Shown: in pieces, positions 9,139 through 18,391 of the stretch | Layout: every line of letters begins with the position of its first letter | Position numbering within the stretch: position 1 is the first letter of the stretch | From: Geminicoccaceae bacterium | GTDB taxonomy: Bacteria; Pseudomonadota; Alphaproteobacteria; Geminicoccales; Geminicoccaceae | Assembly (NCBI GenBank): GCA_028285265.1 | Contig: JANQPX010000018.1 | Coordinates: 1 to 64,000 of the forward strand | DNA: 64,000 nucleotides | Reading direction: 5' to 3' | Notes under the pieces: model-generated | Database searches by the model: none | Told to the model about the DNA's origin: nothing | What the model saw: the letters and a program-made list of their open reading frames with translations, nothing else | Program-made: the position numbers and the translations under genes

Positions 9139-10146
9139 TGGGTGGGAATATCAATGGCAAGACGGGCACGAGCAAGGACGCGCCGAGACGACCAGCCAGG
9201 CTAGACACTTTTATATTATGGCGTCCTGATCACCTGCCAGCTCTTAGGCCCGACCATGCCAGCATCGGTTACTAACCTATGCTAAAGCCGTGAATCAGAT
9301 TCTGTTCAGCTCGTCAAGTTTTCGATCAAACTTTCGTTTTACTTGTTGGACTTAGCGATGAGACGTCTGCGACGACATAGTTTTGGAACCTTCCCACTGC
9401 TGCTTGATCAGGCGCAGGCAATTGCTCCAATGGGTGCAACCAAGCTGGCTGCTGCAGTTCTGCAAGCTCAAAAGATGCTCGGTTCCTTCATTCCGAACAC
9501 CAAAATCCAACAAGTCGCGTGCCGTCTCCATCTTGGCGGTGCATAAAGGCTGCATGTGAATGTGCTCCCTACCGTCAATGATCTGTGACAACTGAACCGT
9601 CTTTGAAGGTTGTCACATGTTGGCCCCCCGGAAAATACGGATAATCCCTTACTCATTAAGGCCGTGACTCCGTCGCCGCCCTCGACAAACCCGGCTCTGT
9701 TAAGCCTAAACGTCGCGTCGTGGCCTCGGCAGGAGCGGGAAGGTGTGAATTCCGTCATTGCCAGATATACATGGCGCGTTACGGGAAACCTCCGCACAAG
9801 CCCGCTGCTCTTGGCTGCGTCGGCCTTGCCCATTGCCGGCCCATTAAAGCCATGGATACCGTCCGAATTGGTCCATCGAGAACGGAGACTTACTGGGATC
9901 GAAAGGCGTAGGCGGGACGATGCGCAAGGTGCGATCTCAAGAAGAAACTAACGAGATGTCATTCGTCGCTGTTCAACAAAGGCAATCGCGGACGAACTGA
10001 ACGGTGTTATAGTAAAACAACCTAAAAGAAATAATCTTGTCGATTTTTTCGTTTTTCCTTCAAAAGGTCTTTTTCGTTTCTTGCCCTCGCTGTTCGCATT
10101 CGTCATGACCGAACCATCACATTGAAGACATTACGGAGGAACGGAT
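9139..10146. other. Gene-poor 1 kb stretch
   Basis: No gene is supported here. It begins with the decayed end of the hydrolase gene. Short open frames on both strands between 9343 and 9951 have no recognisable motif. The last 130 bases (about 10015-10080) are AT-rich with T-tracts and probably contain the promoter of the 863-residue protein gene. The ribosome-binding site GGAGGA lies at 10135-10140. Confidence 0.4.
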
Positions 10147-12738
10147 ATGGTCGGCGGTGCGGGCCCCTGGGGCGGTGGAACGACAAACAGCACGCCAGCT
10201 GTCGATGCGTCCGATCGCAAATTTTATGTTATGGCGAGTGATCGCGGGAACAAAAAGGCACTCGAAGATTTCGACAGGGCTCTTAACAAGCAGCGCGAAG
10301 CGACTCCTCCACCTCCTCCCCGGTCGGTCACGACGACAGCGCCAGAGCCACGCCCTCCCTTCCGCCCCGAGACAACGCCACAGTACACACCCAATTCGCC
10401 AACCGTCTTTCCGCCAAACCTCGACAATCAAGGCCCGTTCGACTTTGGCGTCGGCAACCCCTTCTTACCCAATCCCATCTTTCATGGTCCGCCTGCGCCA
10501 ACCTCGGATCCTGCGGCCGACAATGGCAATGATGATTCTCACCCCGAGCCAACTGTATCGAAAGCTCAGGAGCTTCAAACAGACCTTAGCGAAGCTGATG
10601 ATCGCGTCGGCCGTCTCATTGCGGGCAGAGGCTCCATCATGGCGATTGAAAACGCCGCCCAGCAACGTGACGAATTGAGGGCGGAGATCGATGCGTATGA
10701 AGAGGAATTAGAAAAGAAGCTCGAAGACGCGGATGCGAGGGTTGAACGCTTGACCCAAGATCGTAGCCCCATTCCAGCAATCGAGCATGCTGCTGAAGAA
10801 CGAGACGCCCTGCGGGCTGAACTCGACGTTTTTCCCGGACCGACACGGCTTGAGGAGCTCGAAGGTGAACTTGACGAGGCCGAGGAACGGGTCGATCGAC
10901 TAGTAGCAGGTCGAGGCTCAATTGCAGCCATCGAAAACGCGGCCCAAGAACGCGACGCTATCAAGGACGCGATCGCAGACGAGTCGCACGCCGCGCTTTT
11001 GAGGTCAGGCAATCAATACTATCGGATTACCAATCCCGAGACCGGCGCCGCTTATACACGCGATGAAGCCAATACCCTTCGCGATGAGGCCGTCAGTCAG
11101 GCAGAAGGACGCATTCTCGCAGCTGCTGCTGATGGTCGCGATCCCGACCGCCTGCATATCATCAATCCTCTAACCGGCACCGAATATACGGACGCCGAGA
11201 TTAATGCCATTGTAGGTGCCGCTAATGACCGTGTTGAAGCAGCGGACGAAGCAGCAAACGACATAGAACAGATTTCCGAGGCCTGGCTCGAGCACAATCA
11301 AGAGCTCAACTACCACATCCAGTCTTCGGGCGAAGCGATGACGCCCGAACAGTTGATCGCGGCGACCCAAAACTATATCGACAATCAATCGGAAGCGTGG
11401 CGCCAAGAACGCGCTGAATTGGAAGCAGACCTAGCCGATGCCGGTGAACGCTATCTGACTGCTATTGACGGCAATCAGTTCGAGGGCGGTGTCTATGGTG
11501 GCTTTGACGATCGTAACGATGCGGATACGCAGTTTGCCATCGGGCTGGCGTTGCAAAGTGACCCTAGTCTCATCAGCGAAGTCAACGCCGAAGGTTTGAT
11601 CAACACATTCAATGAAGAGAACGGCAAGCGAATCGGTGCGGCTCACTTCCAGCATGAGGTGATCGACAGTTTTGCCGAACTCGATGGAGATTCGCCGGAC
11701 GCGCAACGTGCTGCCGCTGAGGGAATCGACTCGCTGCGCAGCCAGACCTTTGCCGATGTGTTCACGGAAGACGGTAGTCTCGATGATTGGAACGATACGC
11801 TTGATGCATTAGAAGCAACGATCGATGCGGATGATCCAATTGCCGCTCATAATGCTCTTGTCGCAGAACTTAGCAATTCATCTTCCATCGATGACGAGAG
11901 TGCCTTTGCTTACAGTCTACAGAGCCTCAGTCTTGCGGCAGCCGTTGGGAATGACCAGAACTTCTCAGCAGGACTGGAAATCAGCCCGGCTAGCGGCGCG
12001 GCCTACGCGAATGACGTGCTGACATTGACTGTTGGGTATCCCGTTGCTGCCCTGAATCTCGAAAGTGCGGGTTTCATTTCAACGACGGCTAATGGAGCGT
12101 CCAAGCTTATTGGCGTCGCTAGTGTTGGCTTGGCCGCTTACAATCTTGCCGACAGCGCGGCCGATGGTGACGCAGCTGGTCTTTTCTTTAACAGCGGAGC
12201 GCTTGCCGGCGGGATTATAGCCTTCGCCGCCCCAGGCGTTGGCACGGCTATTTCGCTCGCATTCTCCGGTTTGTCCTTGGCTCATAGTCAGGCCAAGAAA
12301 GTCGAATTGTCCAACCAGTACACAACTCTTGATCCAGATACCCGGCAAAATGCCATCGACTTCATTACCCATGCGGACTTGAGTGAAGGTGCAGCCATCG
12401 AATTGCTCGATCGCAGCGGCGAAGGACACAGTGCAATCCCAGTCTTCATCCGATATGGCGAAGAACAAGGTTGGACCCTGAAAGAGACCCTCGAATACAT
12501 CGATCGTCGCCATGAAATTGGTGATTTGGGTCATAAGAGGGACTACTATCATGAGCTTCTTGATGAGGTGAACGGAGACGTCTCAGCGATAGACGCCGAT
12601 TTAGAGGCCCCCATCGCACCCGCGCCGCATTCTACTCAGCCACCCTTTGGTAGTTCTACTGTCGATTCGGGGACAGGGGGCGTAAGCTATCCCTCATCGC
12701 TTGAGCCATCCCATGGATATGGGACGACCGCAGGGTAG
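10147..12738 (+). CDS. Unrecognised 863-residue repeat protein
   Basis: No known family was recognised. The start is well supported by GGAGGA six bases upstream. There is no signal peptide. Residues 52-125 are Pro-rich. Residues 142-275 hold three imperfect charged coiled-coil repeats built on the pattern RVxRLxAGRGSIxAIENAA followed by ERDxLRAEID. Two shorter repeats of the form ITNPETGAAYTRDEAN (near 294 and 338) follow. A long acidic helical region leads to a Gly/Ala-rich hydrophobic segment at about 640-715 that could insert in a membrane as a hairpin. The tail is Ser/Gly/Pro-rich. The layout of low-complexity head, coiled coils and hydrophobic hairpin is reminiscent of secreted effectors, translocators or pore-forming toxins, but no catalytic motif is visible. 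It stands alone beside a decayed hydrolase gene. Confidence 0.8.
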   Translation: MVGGAGPWGGGTTNSTPAVDASDRKFYVMASDRGNKKALEDFDRALNKQREATPPPPPRSVTTTAPEPRPPFRPETTPQYTPNSPTVFPPNLDNQGPFDFGVGNPFLPNPIFHGPPAPTSDPAADNGNDDSHPEPTVSKAQELQTDLSEADDRVGRLIAGRGSIMAIENAAQQRDELRAEIDAYEEELEKKLEDADARVERLTQDRSPIPAIEHAAEERDALRAELDVFPGPTRLEELEGELDEAEERVDRLVAGRGSIAAIENAAQERDAIKDAIADESHAALLRSGNQYYRITNPETGAAYTRDEANTLRDEAVSQAEGRILAAAADGRDPDRLHIINPLTGTEYTDAEINAIVGAANDRVEAADEAANDIEQISEAWLEHNQELNYHIQSSGEAMTPEQLIAATQNYIDNQSEAWRQERAELEADLADAGERYLTAIDGNQFEGGVYGGFDDRNDADTQFAIGLALQSDPSLISEVNAEGLINTFNEENGKRIGAAHFQHEVIDSFAELDGDSPDAQRAAAEGIDSLRSQTFADVFTEDGSLDDWNDTLDALEATIDADDPIAAHNALVAELSNSSSIDDESAFAYSLQSLSLAAAVGNDQNFSAGLEISPASGAAYANDVLTLTVGYPVAALNLESAGFISTTANGASKLIGVASVGLAAYNLADSAADGDAAGLFFNSGALAGGIIAFAAPGVGTAISLAFSGLSLAHSQAKKVELSNQYTTLDPDTRQNAIDFITHADLSEGAAIELLDRSGEGHSAIPVFIRYGEEQGWTLKETLEYIDRRHEIGDLGHKRDYYHELLDEVNGDVSAIDADLEAPIAPAPHSTQPPFGSSTVDSGTGGVSYPSSLEPSHGYGTTAG

Positions 12739-13091
12739 AGAAGGGTATCACGAGGTTCAGAAGACACGATCGTTCGTCGAGCAGGTCTGCGGAACTCTTT
12801 CACCTATCTGAAAGCTTGCCATCGGAACCAGGCCCATCATCGTCCGCCTGAATCATTGCAGCCACTGCACCCTCGGCTTGATCCAGTAGGTGGGCGCCGG
12901 CGATTGTCCACACGATACCAGCCAAGTGACAATCGAAAAGGTGTGCCGCAAAAACGGCTTCAAAGCGCTCCAGCCACGGCGAATAGAAGAAATGTGACAG
13001 GCCTGAATATAGATTGCTGCGACGCCTTTATACTTTGTCATCGTCCTATCCAAGCCCAACGAGCATTGTTAACGAGGACAAAGATGCCTGG
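12739..13091. other. Intergenic region, no gene seen
   Basis: These 353 bases separate the convergent 863-residue protein gene and the glycosylase gene. The short open frames present lack ribosome-binding sites and recognisable content. No strong terminator hairpin with a T-tract was found by eye. Confidence 0.4.
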
Positions 13092-13766
13092 TCATTCGAT
13101 TGAGCAAGCGAGCACACGGCTGATGTGAGTGAGCGGGCGCCCGCTTTCGGCGTGCCAGTGGTTGAATGCTGCCTGGACGCGATCCAGATCGCGCTTCGAG
13201 CCCGGCTGCTTGTCAACAACACCTGCACGGATCAGGGCGCGAACCACATCGCGCGACAGGACGAAGCTGTCCACACCCAAGCCACGCAAGCTGTACATCG
13301 CAGTGGTACCGCCAAGGCGGCTTGCGCGTTGCTTCAGCATCCAGAGGAGTCCTCCGAAGTCGGCCTTGGGCCACTCTGCGATTGACTTTCCGCCGCTGCC
13401 ATGCTCAGCAGCGAGTCCTCGAAGGAAGACAGCGTTGTCGCAAATCGAACGGATCTTTTTGCCATGACGGATAATGCCATCGGTCTTGAGATAGCGTTCG
13501 AGATCGTCGTCGGACATCAAGGACATGCGGCCGACATCAAAGCCCTCGAAGACCTCCTCGAAGCGTGGCCACTTGGACTCGACGACTTTCCAATTGAACC
13601 CAGCTCGAAAGACCGCCTTCGATAAGGCGGAAAGCCAACGATCATCCGGGATCGTAACGAGTTCGTCTTGCGACTTCGGGTCCTGGAGCGTCGCCTCGAA
13701 CGCCTCAGCACCATTTTTTCGCCCGGCAGCGATGTTGTAAAGTGTGTCAAAGGCAATGAGCGGCAT
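13092..13766 (-). CDS. tag: DNA-3-methyladenine glycosylase I family protein
   Basis: The 224-residue protein matches the all-helical Tag fold, with the characteristic FRAGFNWKVVESKWPRF region and the GFDVGRM segment. Tag enzymes remove 3-methyladenine from alkylated DNA as the first step of base excision repair. This is a divergent branch: it lacks the N-terminal Cys/His zinc-binding start typical of the E. coli enzyme, so the exact substrate is uncertain. It begins five bases after the DUF1684 gene and is the last gene of the six-gene operon that starts with an SDR and a haloalkane dehalogenase. DNA repair in that setting would suit chemistry that produces alkylating halides; this is inference. 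Confidence 0.78.
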   Translation of the reverse strand: MPLIAFDTLYNIAAGRKNGAEAFEATLQDPKSQDELVTIPDDRWLSALSKAVFRAGFNWKVVESKWPRFEEVFEGFDVGRMSLMSDDDLERYLKTDGIIRHGKKIRSICDNAVFLRGLAAEHGSGGKSIAEWPKADFGGLLWMLKQRASRLGGTTAMYSLRGLGVDSFVLSRDVVRALIRAGVVDKQPGSKRDLDRVQAAFNHWHAESGRPLTHISRVLACSIE

Positions 13767-13771
13767 GGTTT

Positions 13772-14410
13772 CTATATCCGTTCAACAAGCCGTTCGCCAC
13801 CGCGAACCGGCACGGGCAGTCGATTGTCCTCTGGTGCCAACGGGCAGGTCCAGTCATCGTTCCAGGCGCAAGAGGGGTTATAGGCGAAGTTGAAGTCGAG
13901 CATGAGCCGACCATCCGCACTCGAACCCAGATCTGCCCCCTTGATTGCGTCGAGCAGATAGCGCCCCCCACCATAGGTCTCGCGGCCACTAGTGGCATCG
14001 GTGAATGGCAGGAATAATCCGCCACCATAGCCTTCGATCCACCATAGGGTCAGCTCCGCACCGACAGCGGGCGCAAGACCATCGGTGCGCGCGATCGGTC
14101 GCCTGCGAAGCTCTCCGTCCTCATCTAGCGGTACTGTCTCCGTGGGTCCCTCAATCGGCACGGCGGCCACCTCAAGCCGAAGTCGCCGATTATAGGGATA
14201 GACGGGTATGGTATTGAAAGACGTGCGAGTGTCCGGCGCCAGAGGAGACATGGGATGCTCTCTGAACAGCTGGGAGCGCGATCGGTGCCAGCGACGCCAC
14301 GCGACCTCCGGCTCCGCTTCGGCCCTAATCTCAGCATAGAGTGCGTTCAGCCGCCGCCGCCAGTCGGCGAGTGCAAGTCGAGGGACTTGCTGATCGATGG
14401 TATCCTGCAT
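13772..14410 (-). CDS. DUF1684 domain protein
   Basis: The 212-residue protein shows the DUF1684 hallmarks: SQLFREHPMSPL near the N-terminus, GGGRYLLDAIKGAD in the middle, and FNFAYNPSCAWNDDWTCPLAPEDNRLPV near the C-terminus (quoted in part). The function of this family is not known; the conserved Cys, Asn and Pro residues suggest a metal or ligand site. The ATG at 14410 overlaps the TGA of the DUF427 gene by one base (TGATG), pointing to translational coupling. The tracked TTG one codon upstream is less likely. The following glycosylase gene starts five bases downstream. Confidence 0.8.
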   Translation of the reverse strand: MQDTIDQQVPRLALADWRRRLNALYAEIRAEAEPEVAWRRWHRSRSQLFREHPMSPLAPDTRTSFNTIPVYPYNRRLRLEVAAVPIEGPTETVPLDEDGELRRRPIARTDGLAPAVGAELTLWWIEGYGGGLFLPFTDATSGRETYGGGRYLLDAIKGADLGSSADGRLMLDFNFAYNPSCAWNDDWTCPLAPEDNRLPVPVRGGERLVERI

Positions 14411-14847
14411 CAATGGGGACTCTCCTGAATAGCGACACGGCTGGCATAGAATGCGATGCGTTGCTTGATTTCGGCCGCAAGCAAGATCGGATCTGGATAG
14501 GACCAGGCAATCTCGTGTTCGATCACTGAACCAGCTTCATCGATGAGGTCGAAATAGGCAGCGTCACCCTTCAAAGGACAATGGCTGGTGCGACGGGTAC
14601 GCACCAGCCGACAGACCACATCCACAGCCGGCAAGTAGAGCACGGGGTCGTAGATGTCCCTGCCGACTTCGAGTAGGCGAAGGGCATCGCTACTCGAAGC
14701 CAAAAGCACGCCTTCACGCCGAATTTCGATCCTGCGCTTTACCGGCTTGATACGCACGAAATGATGCGGCTTGTTCGGGTGATAAAGTCGTTGCGCTACT
14801 TGAGGGGCCAACGCTTCGTGCGTTGATTGAGCTTCATCGTCAACCAT
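14410..14847 (-). CDS. DUF427 domain protein
   Basis: This 145-residue protein contains the compact beta-rich DUF427 domain, with PVLYLPAVDV, the TSHCPLKGDAAYF core and EIAWSYPDP near the end. Biochemical roles of DUF427 proteins are not established. AAAGGG lies five bases before the ATG, and the gene starts 11 bases after the SRPBCC gene, so it is co-transcribed. DUF427 and DUF1684 genes side by side suggest linked functions. Confidence 0.82.
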   Translation of the reverse strand: MVDDEAQSTHEALAPQVAQRLYHPNKPHHFVRIKPVKRRIEIRREGVLLASSSDALRLLEVGRDIYDPVLYLPAVDVVCRLVRTRRTSHCPLKGDAAYFDLIDEAGSVIEHEIAWSYPDPILLAAEIKQRIAFYASRVAIQESPH

Positions 14848-14858
14848 GCCAACCCTTT

Positions 14859-15329
14859 CTATGCCGCACGAGCAATCGTTTCTCCTCGTTCGACATAGTT
14901 CGCGTTGGCGTCAAGCAAAGCCTGCAGCATCGATCGAAACTTCGGCTTCATCATCGGCAGCATCAACCGACCAAAGAGACCGTATTTTGGCGTGAACTCC
15001 ATAGTCATGTTGACTTCAGTCTTCGCGGCAGCGGCCTCCCAAAAGGTGAAGGTCGCCTTTGCCGACTTCAATGGCAGCGTACCCTCATAGATGTCCACGA
15101 CGATGAGCTTTTCCGTCGTGTAATCGATGATTCGTTCACGGATGTAGTTTTTGCCATCGGCAAGGTCGCACTGCCGCTGCGCCCCCACACCGGTAGCGAC
15201 GCTGTTCTGCAGTAGATACGAGCCATTCAAATTCGGATTGAATTTCGCAATGTTCGCAAAGTCATCCCAGCTCGACCAGACATCAGCGATTGGCGCCTGA
15301 ACCAGCTTACTCACGGTGACGCTAGCCAT
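14859..15329 (-). CDS. SRPBCC (START-like) family protein
   Basis: Started at 15329, where GGAGGAGGAGA precedes the ATG, the protein has 156 residues. It begins MASVTVSKLVQAPIADVWSS, the first strand and helix of the SRPBCC/polyketide-cyclase fold, and ends with the long C-terminal helix FRSMLQALLDANANYVERG. Such proteins form a deep hydrophobic cavity for lipids or aromatic ligands. Position between a haloalkane dehalogenase and DUF427/DUF1684 genes suggests involvement with hydrophobic compounds, but the ligand cannot be read from sequence. Confidence 0.85.
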   Translation of the reverse strand: MASVTVSKLVQAPIADVWSSWDDFANIAKFNPNLNGSYLLQNSVATGVGAQRQCDLADGKNYIRERIIDYTTEKLIVVDIYEGTLPLKSAKATFTFWEAAAAKTEVNMTMEFTPKYGLFGRLMLPMMKPKFRSMLQALLDANANYVERGETIARAA

Positions 15330-15355
15330 GGTCTCCTCCTCCAAGATATCATGAT

Positions 15356-16375
15356 TTAAAGGCGGCGTAGCCAGTCGCGTAGGCCCTGGCCGATGACGTG
15401 AGGATGCTCTTCTTGCAGGAAATGCAGACCTGCACCGACGAAGCGGATCTCGAGATTGTCGAGCCTGTTAGACAGCTCTTTGACGACCGGATAGGGGATC
15501 AACGCACCAGGCTCGGCGTAGAAGAGCAGCTTTGGAATCGTACTGGCCCGTAGCCATTCGCCGTTTGCAAGGACCTCGCCAGTCGCGTAGACAGGCTCGC
15601 CACCGATCGGGACTTCCCGTGGCCATTGCAGCGTAGGCAGCCGGCTTTCCGGTGTGGGGAATGGAGCACGATAGGCCGCCATCTCCGAGTCGGTCATTGC
15701 GCGAAAAACGCCGAATTTGGGCAACACCTCCTCGACGAAAAAATTACCCTTAAGGACCATTTCTTCGCCAATCCCGGGCGTGCGCAGATTGCGAAACAGT
15801 TCACCGATCTCCGGTCCCATCGCTTCATAGCTCGGCGCAGGCATGGAAGGCGGTAGAATCGCCTCCATCAATGCAATGGCAGCGACATTCTCCGGGTTAA
15901 GGCGTGCATGGCGCATGCCAATGACCGATCCCCAGTCATGTACAACCAGAATGATGTCTTGGAGATCCAATGTATCAATGAAGCTATCCATGAACTGGAC
16001 ATGCTCTTTGAGCGTGTAGTCGATGTCTGGCTTGCCACTGTCACCCATACCGATGAGATCAGGCGCTATCGCCCGAAAGCCTTCGGTCACATAGGGAAGG
16101 ATGTTCCGCCAGAGATAGGACGAGGTCGGATTGCCATGAAGAAACAGAACAGGCTGTCCTTCGCCTTCGTCGACATAAGCAATCGTCGACCCTTCGATTT
16201 CGACAGCCTTCTTCTCGAACATGAACTCAGGAGAGATCGGCAGTCCATAGGGCCTCAATGCACTCTCTTGGGTCGACGCAATTACCGCCGACGAACCACT
16301 CAGCAAGGCCGCGCCACTAAGTGTCACTCCTCCTGCTATCAGATTGCGTCGAGATGTACTTAGCAAACGTCTCAT
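15356..16375 (-). CDS. Tat-exported haloalkane dehalogenase
   Basis: This 339-residue alpha/beta hydrolase has a twin-arginine-type leader (SRRNLIAGG near residues 8-16), so it is likely exported folded. The pattern of haloalkane dehalogenases is complete: Asn82 in HGNPTSSYLWRN, nucleophile Asp147 with Trp148 in HDWGS, Glu171 as acid and His318 in GAGLHFLQEEHP. These enzymes hydrolyse carbon-halogen bonds to alcohol and halide. Asp in place of Ser at the elbow argues against an esterase; an epoxide hydrolase is possible but the Asn/Trp halide ligands favour dehalogenase. It follows the frameshifted SDR gene, whose shifted frame ends in an ATGA overlap with this start. Confidence 0.85.
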   Translation of the reverse strand: MRRLLSTSRRNLIAGGVTLSGAALLSGSSAVIASTQESALRPYGLPISPEFMFEKKAVEIEGSTIAYVDEGEGQPVLFLHGNPTSSYLWRNILPYVTEGFRAIAPDLIGMGDSGKPDIDYTLKEHVQFMDSFIDTLDLQDIILVVHDWGSVIGMRHARLNPENVAAIALMEAILPPSMPAPSYEAMGPEIGELFRNLRTPGIGEEMVLKGNFFVEEVLPKFGVFRAMTDSEMAAYRAPFPTPESRLPTLQWPREVPIGGEPVYATGEVLANGEWLRASTIPKLLFYAEPGALIPYPVVKELSNRLDNLEIRFVGAGLHFLQEEHPHVIGQGLRDWLRRL

Positions 16376-16417
16376 TGATCCATTCCTTTCGATCGATGTC
16401 GTTGCTGGAGGCGCTTT

Positions 16418-17175
16418 TCAAACTTGCGCCATACCGCCATCGACAGCGATCTCGGCGCCGTTGACATAACGGGCTTCGTCCGATGCGAGATAGACGATGG
16501 CGTCGGCAATATCCTCAGCAGCGCCCATGCGCCCATGCGCCCAAGCGGCACCATGGAGGCGAAGCCGGCTTTGGCCTTCTCGAGCTCGTCCTCGGGTAGT
16601 CCCAAGCGATCCATGCCAGGCGTTGGGATAGGGCCTGGCGACACCAAATTCGCGCGAATTCCTGCGTCGCCGAGCTCGGTGGCAAGAACACGCACCAGGT
16701 TGCGAAGGGCGGCTTTGGCTGGTCCGTAGACAGACATGCCCTGAAAACCCTTACTGCCAGCGGCAGAGCCGAGAAAAATCAGACTGGATCCGGGCTGCAT
16801 GCGCGGTATCGCACGTTGTGCAGCGAAGTAAGCCCCCTTGAAGTTCCGATCCAGATCCTCGTCGAACAGCCTCTCGTCCATGGCAGCGAATGGCCTAACC
16901 GTGACGCCGCCTGCAGACGCCACAACGACGTCGATCTTGCCGTAGGCATCAACGACCTCCTCGATGAATGCGGTAATGGCGTCGACCGATGTTACGTCGA
17001 CTGAACGCGCGATTGCCCCGACACCAAGCTCAGCCTTTGCGGCATCCAGCTTCTCAGCTGAACGGCCGCTGATCGCAATCGATGCGCCGAGTTCGCGAAA
17101 CCGCTTCGCCGACGCAAGCCCAATGCCGCTGTTACCGCCCGTGATGACGACCACTTTGTTGTCGAACTTCATCAT
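16418..17175 (-). pseudogene. Short-chain dehydrogenase, frameshifted near its 3' end
   Basis: The protein starts at 17175 (GAGGA eight bases upstream) with MMKFDNKVVVITGGNSGIG, the NAD(P)-binding TGxxxGIG motif. It continues through the catalytic YGPAK (Tyr-x-x-x-Lys). After GRM, the reading frame is displaced by an extra copy of the 8-bp unit at 16521-16542. In the present frame it reads through to 16372 with nonsense sequence. Removing one 8-bp copy restores the standard SDR ending, AAEDIADAIVYLASDE then YVNGAEIAVDGG, with a stop at 16418. The catalytic core is intact, but the C-terminal substrate-loop region is lost in the sequenced state. It heads the dehalogenase operon and is divergent from a LysR gene. 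Confidence 0.88.
16521..16542. repeat. 8-bp tandem duplication that shifts the SDR frame
   Basis: GCGCCCAT occurs twice in tandem (16521-16528 and 16529-16536) followed by GCGCCC (2.75 copies). On the coding strand this is GGGCGCAT repeated. With one fewer full copy the SDR reads through in the normal frame. The site could be a slipped-strand mutation, a reversible switch or an assembly artefact. Confidence 0.85.
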
Positions 17176-17375
17176 CCCATGTTTCCTCAGATCGCTTGGG
17201 TCGATGTAAAGGTGCGGCGTTGGACGACGACCTTGCATGGACAATTCGGCCCCGACATTCGGTGATGATGCCAATCTAACTGGACATTTATTCATCCGAT
17301 ATGAGAAATAATCAGACATCATGGATTGAAGACGATCCATGAATATCTCTTGGGCGATCTTTTCGGAGGGGCGTG

Positions 17376-18305
17376 ATGGGCTTTCGCGACAGCCGGATTA
17401 GTTGGGATGCGATCCGGGTCTTTCTGGCGATCGCACGTGCAGGTACGTTGCGTGGCGCTGCCGATTCCCTGGCAGTGAATCACGCCACTGTAGCCAGAGC
17501 CCTCGGCATGCTTGAAGCAGAGCTGGAGACCCGTTTGTTCGATCGCAGCCGGCACGGCCTAAAGCTAACGCAGGCCGGTGAAGATCTGATCGGAACTGCA
17601 GAGCGCATGGAGGTCGAAGCACAAACAATTCAGCGTCATATCCTCGGCCGTGATGCCGAACCGTCGGGCCGCGTCCGGATAAGCATCCCGCCTTTGCTGG
17701 CCTACAAGGTTCTAGCCGAAGACTTCGCCGCATTCGCTCGAGCCTATCCAGAGATCGATCTTGATGTATCGATCACCAATCGATTTACGGATCTCAATAG
17801 GCGAGAGGAGGACGTCTCGATACGGTTGACGCACGAGGTTGACGACGATGTGGTTGGTCGGCGACTGATCCAGTATGTGAAGGGCATCTACGCGTCACCC
17901 ACTTACCTAGCAGCCCGTCCCGAACTTCGGATCGGTGATGGCGCCGAGGCCAATTGGATCGGCTGGGGCGATGAGAAATCCAAACCGAGTTGGGTCCGTT
18001 CAAGTCCATTCCCAAACGCACCGGTTCGTCATGTCATGCCGGAGGCCGTCCTTCAGGTCGAAGCTGCCGCCGAAGGCATGGGGCTTACTTTCCTACCTGC
18101 ATTCATCGGGGATCCCGACCCTCGGCTGCAGCGAGTACCCGGCATTGAGCCCTCCGACGACCGCTCCATTTGGCTGCTACTCCATGGCGACCTGCGCAAT
18201 ACGGCACGCGTGCGCGCGTTCGTCGATTTCATGGCAACGAAAATCTTGGAGAAACGGGCACTTCTGCGGGGATATGGGGCCAACCGACCAAAAAAGCAGC
18301 TTTAG
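17376..18305 (+). CDS. LysR-family transcriptional regulator
   Basis: The 309-residue LysR protein starts at the ATG at 17376, behind GGAGGGG. Its helix-turn-helix has GTLRGAADSLAVNHATVARALGMLE (quoted in part), with the NHATVxRxL pattern typical of LysR proteins that begin WDxIRVFLAIARAG. The effector-binding domain starts near residue 95 and includes the GMGLTFLPAF loop. It is divergent from the SDR-dehalogenase operon with 200 bases between, so it probably regulates that operon. No effector can be named. Confidence 0.9.
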   Translation: MGFRDSRISWDAIRVFLAIARAGTLRGAADSLAVNHATVARALGMLEAELETRLFDRSRHGLKLTQAGEDLIGTAERMEVEAQTIQRHILGRDAEPSGRVRISIPPLLAYKVLAEDFAAFARAYPEIDLDVSITNRFTDLNRREEDVSIRLTHEVDDDVVGRRLIQYVKGIYASPTYLAARPELRIGDGAEANWIGWGDEKSKPSWVRSSPFPNAPVRHVMPEAVLQVEAAAEGMGLTFLPAFIGDPDPRLQRVPGIEPSDDRSIWLLLHGDLRNTARVRAFVDFMATKILEKRALLRGYGANRPKKQL

Positions 18306-18391
18306 TGGCCGGACAAGATAGTGCTTTGTCAACGGTCGCATAGCACAGTCTTGAGCTATCGAGACGACGAGAAAAGGGCGAAAGTGCTCGA

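Noticed and set aside
9611..9617. TGTCACA as an ECF41 -35 element
   Set aside because: No CGTC occurs 16 bases downstream and no partner gene follows.
9610..9951. Possible transposase or recombinase remnant on either strand
   Set aside because: No catalytic motif, terminal inverted repeats or target duplication could be seen.
17176..17340. N-terminal extension of the SDR frame
   Set aside because: The Rossmann fold starts at MKFDNKVVVITGG; the ATG at 17175 has a good ribosome-binding site, while the extension has none.
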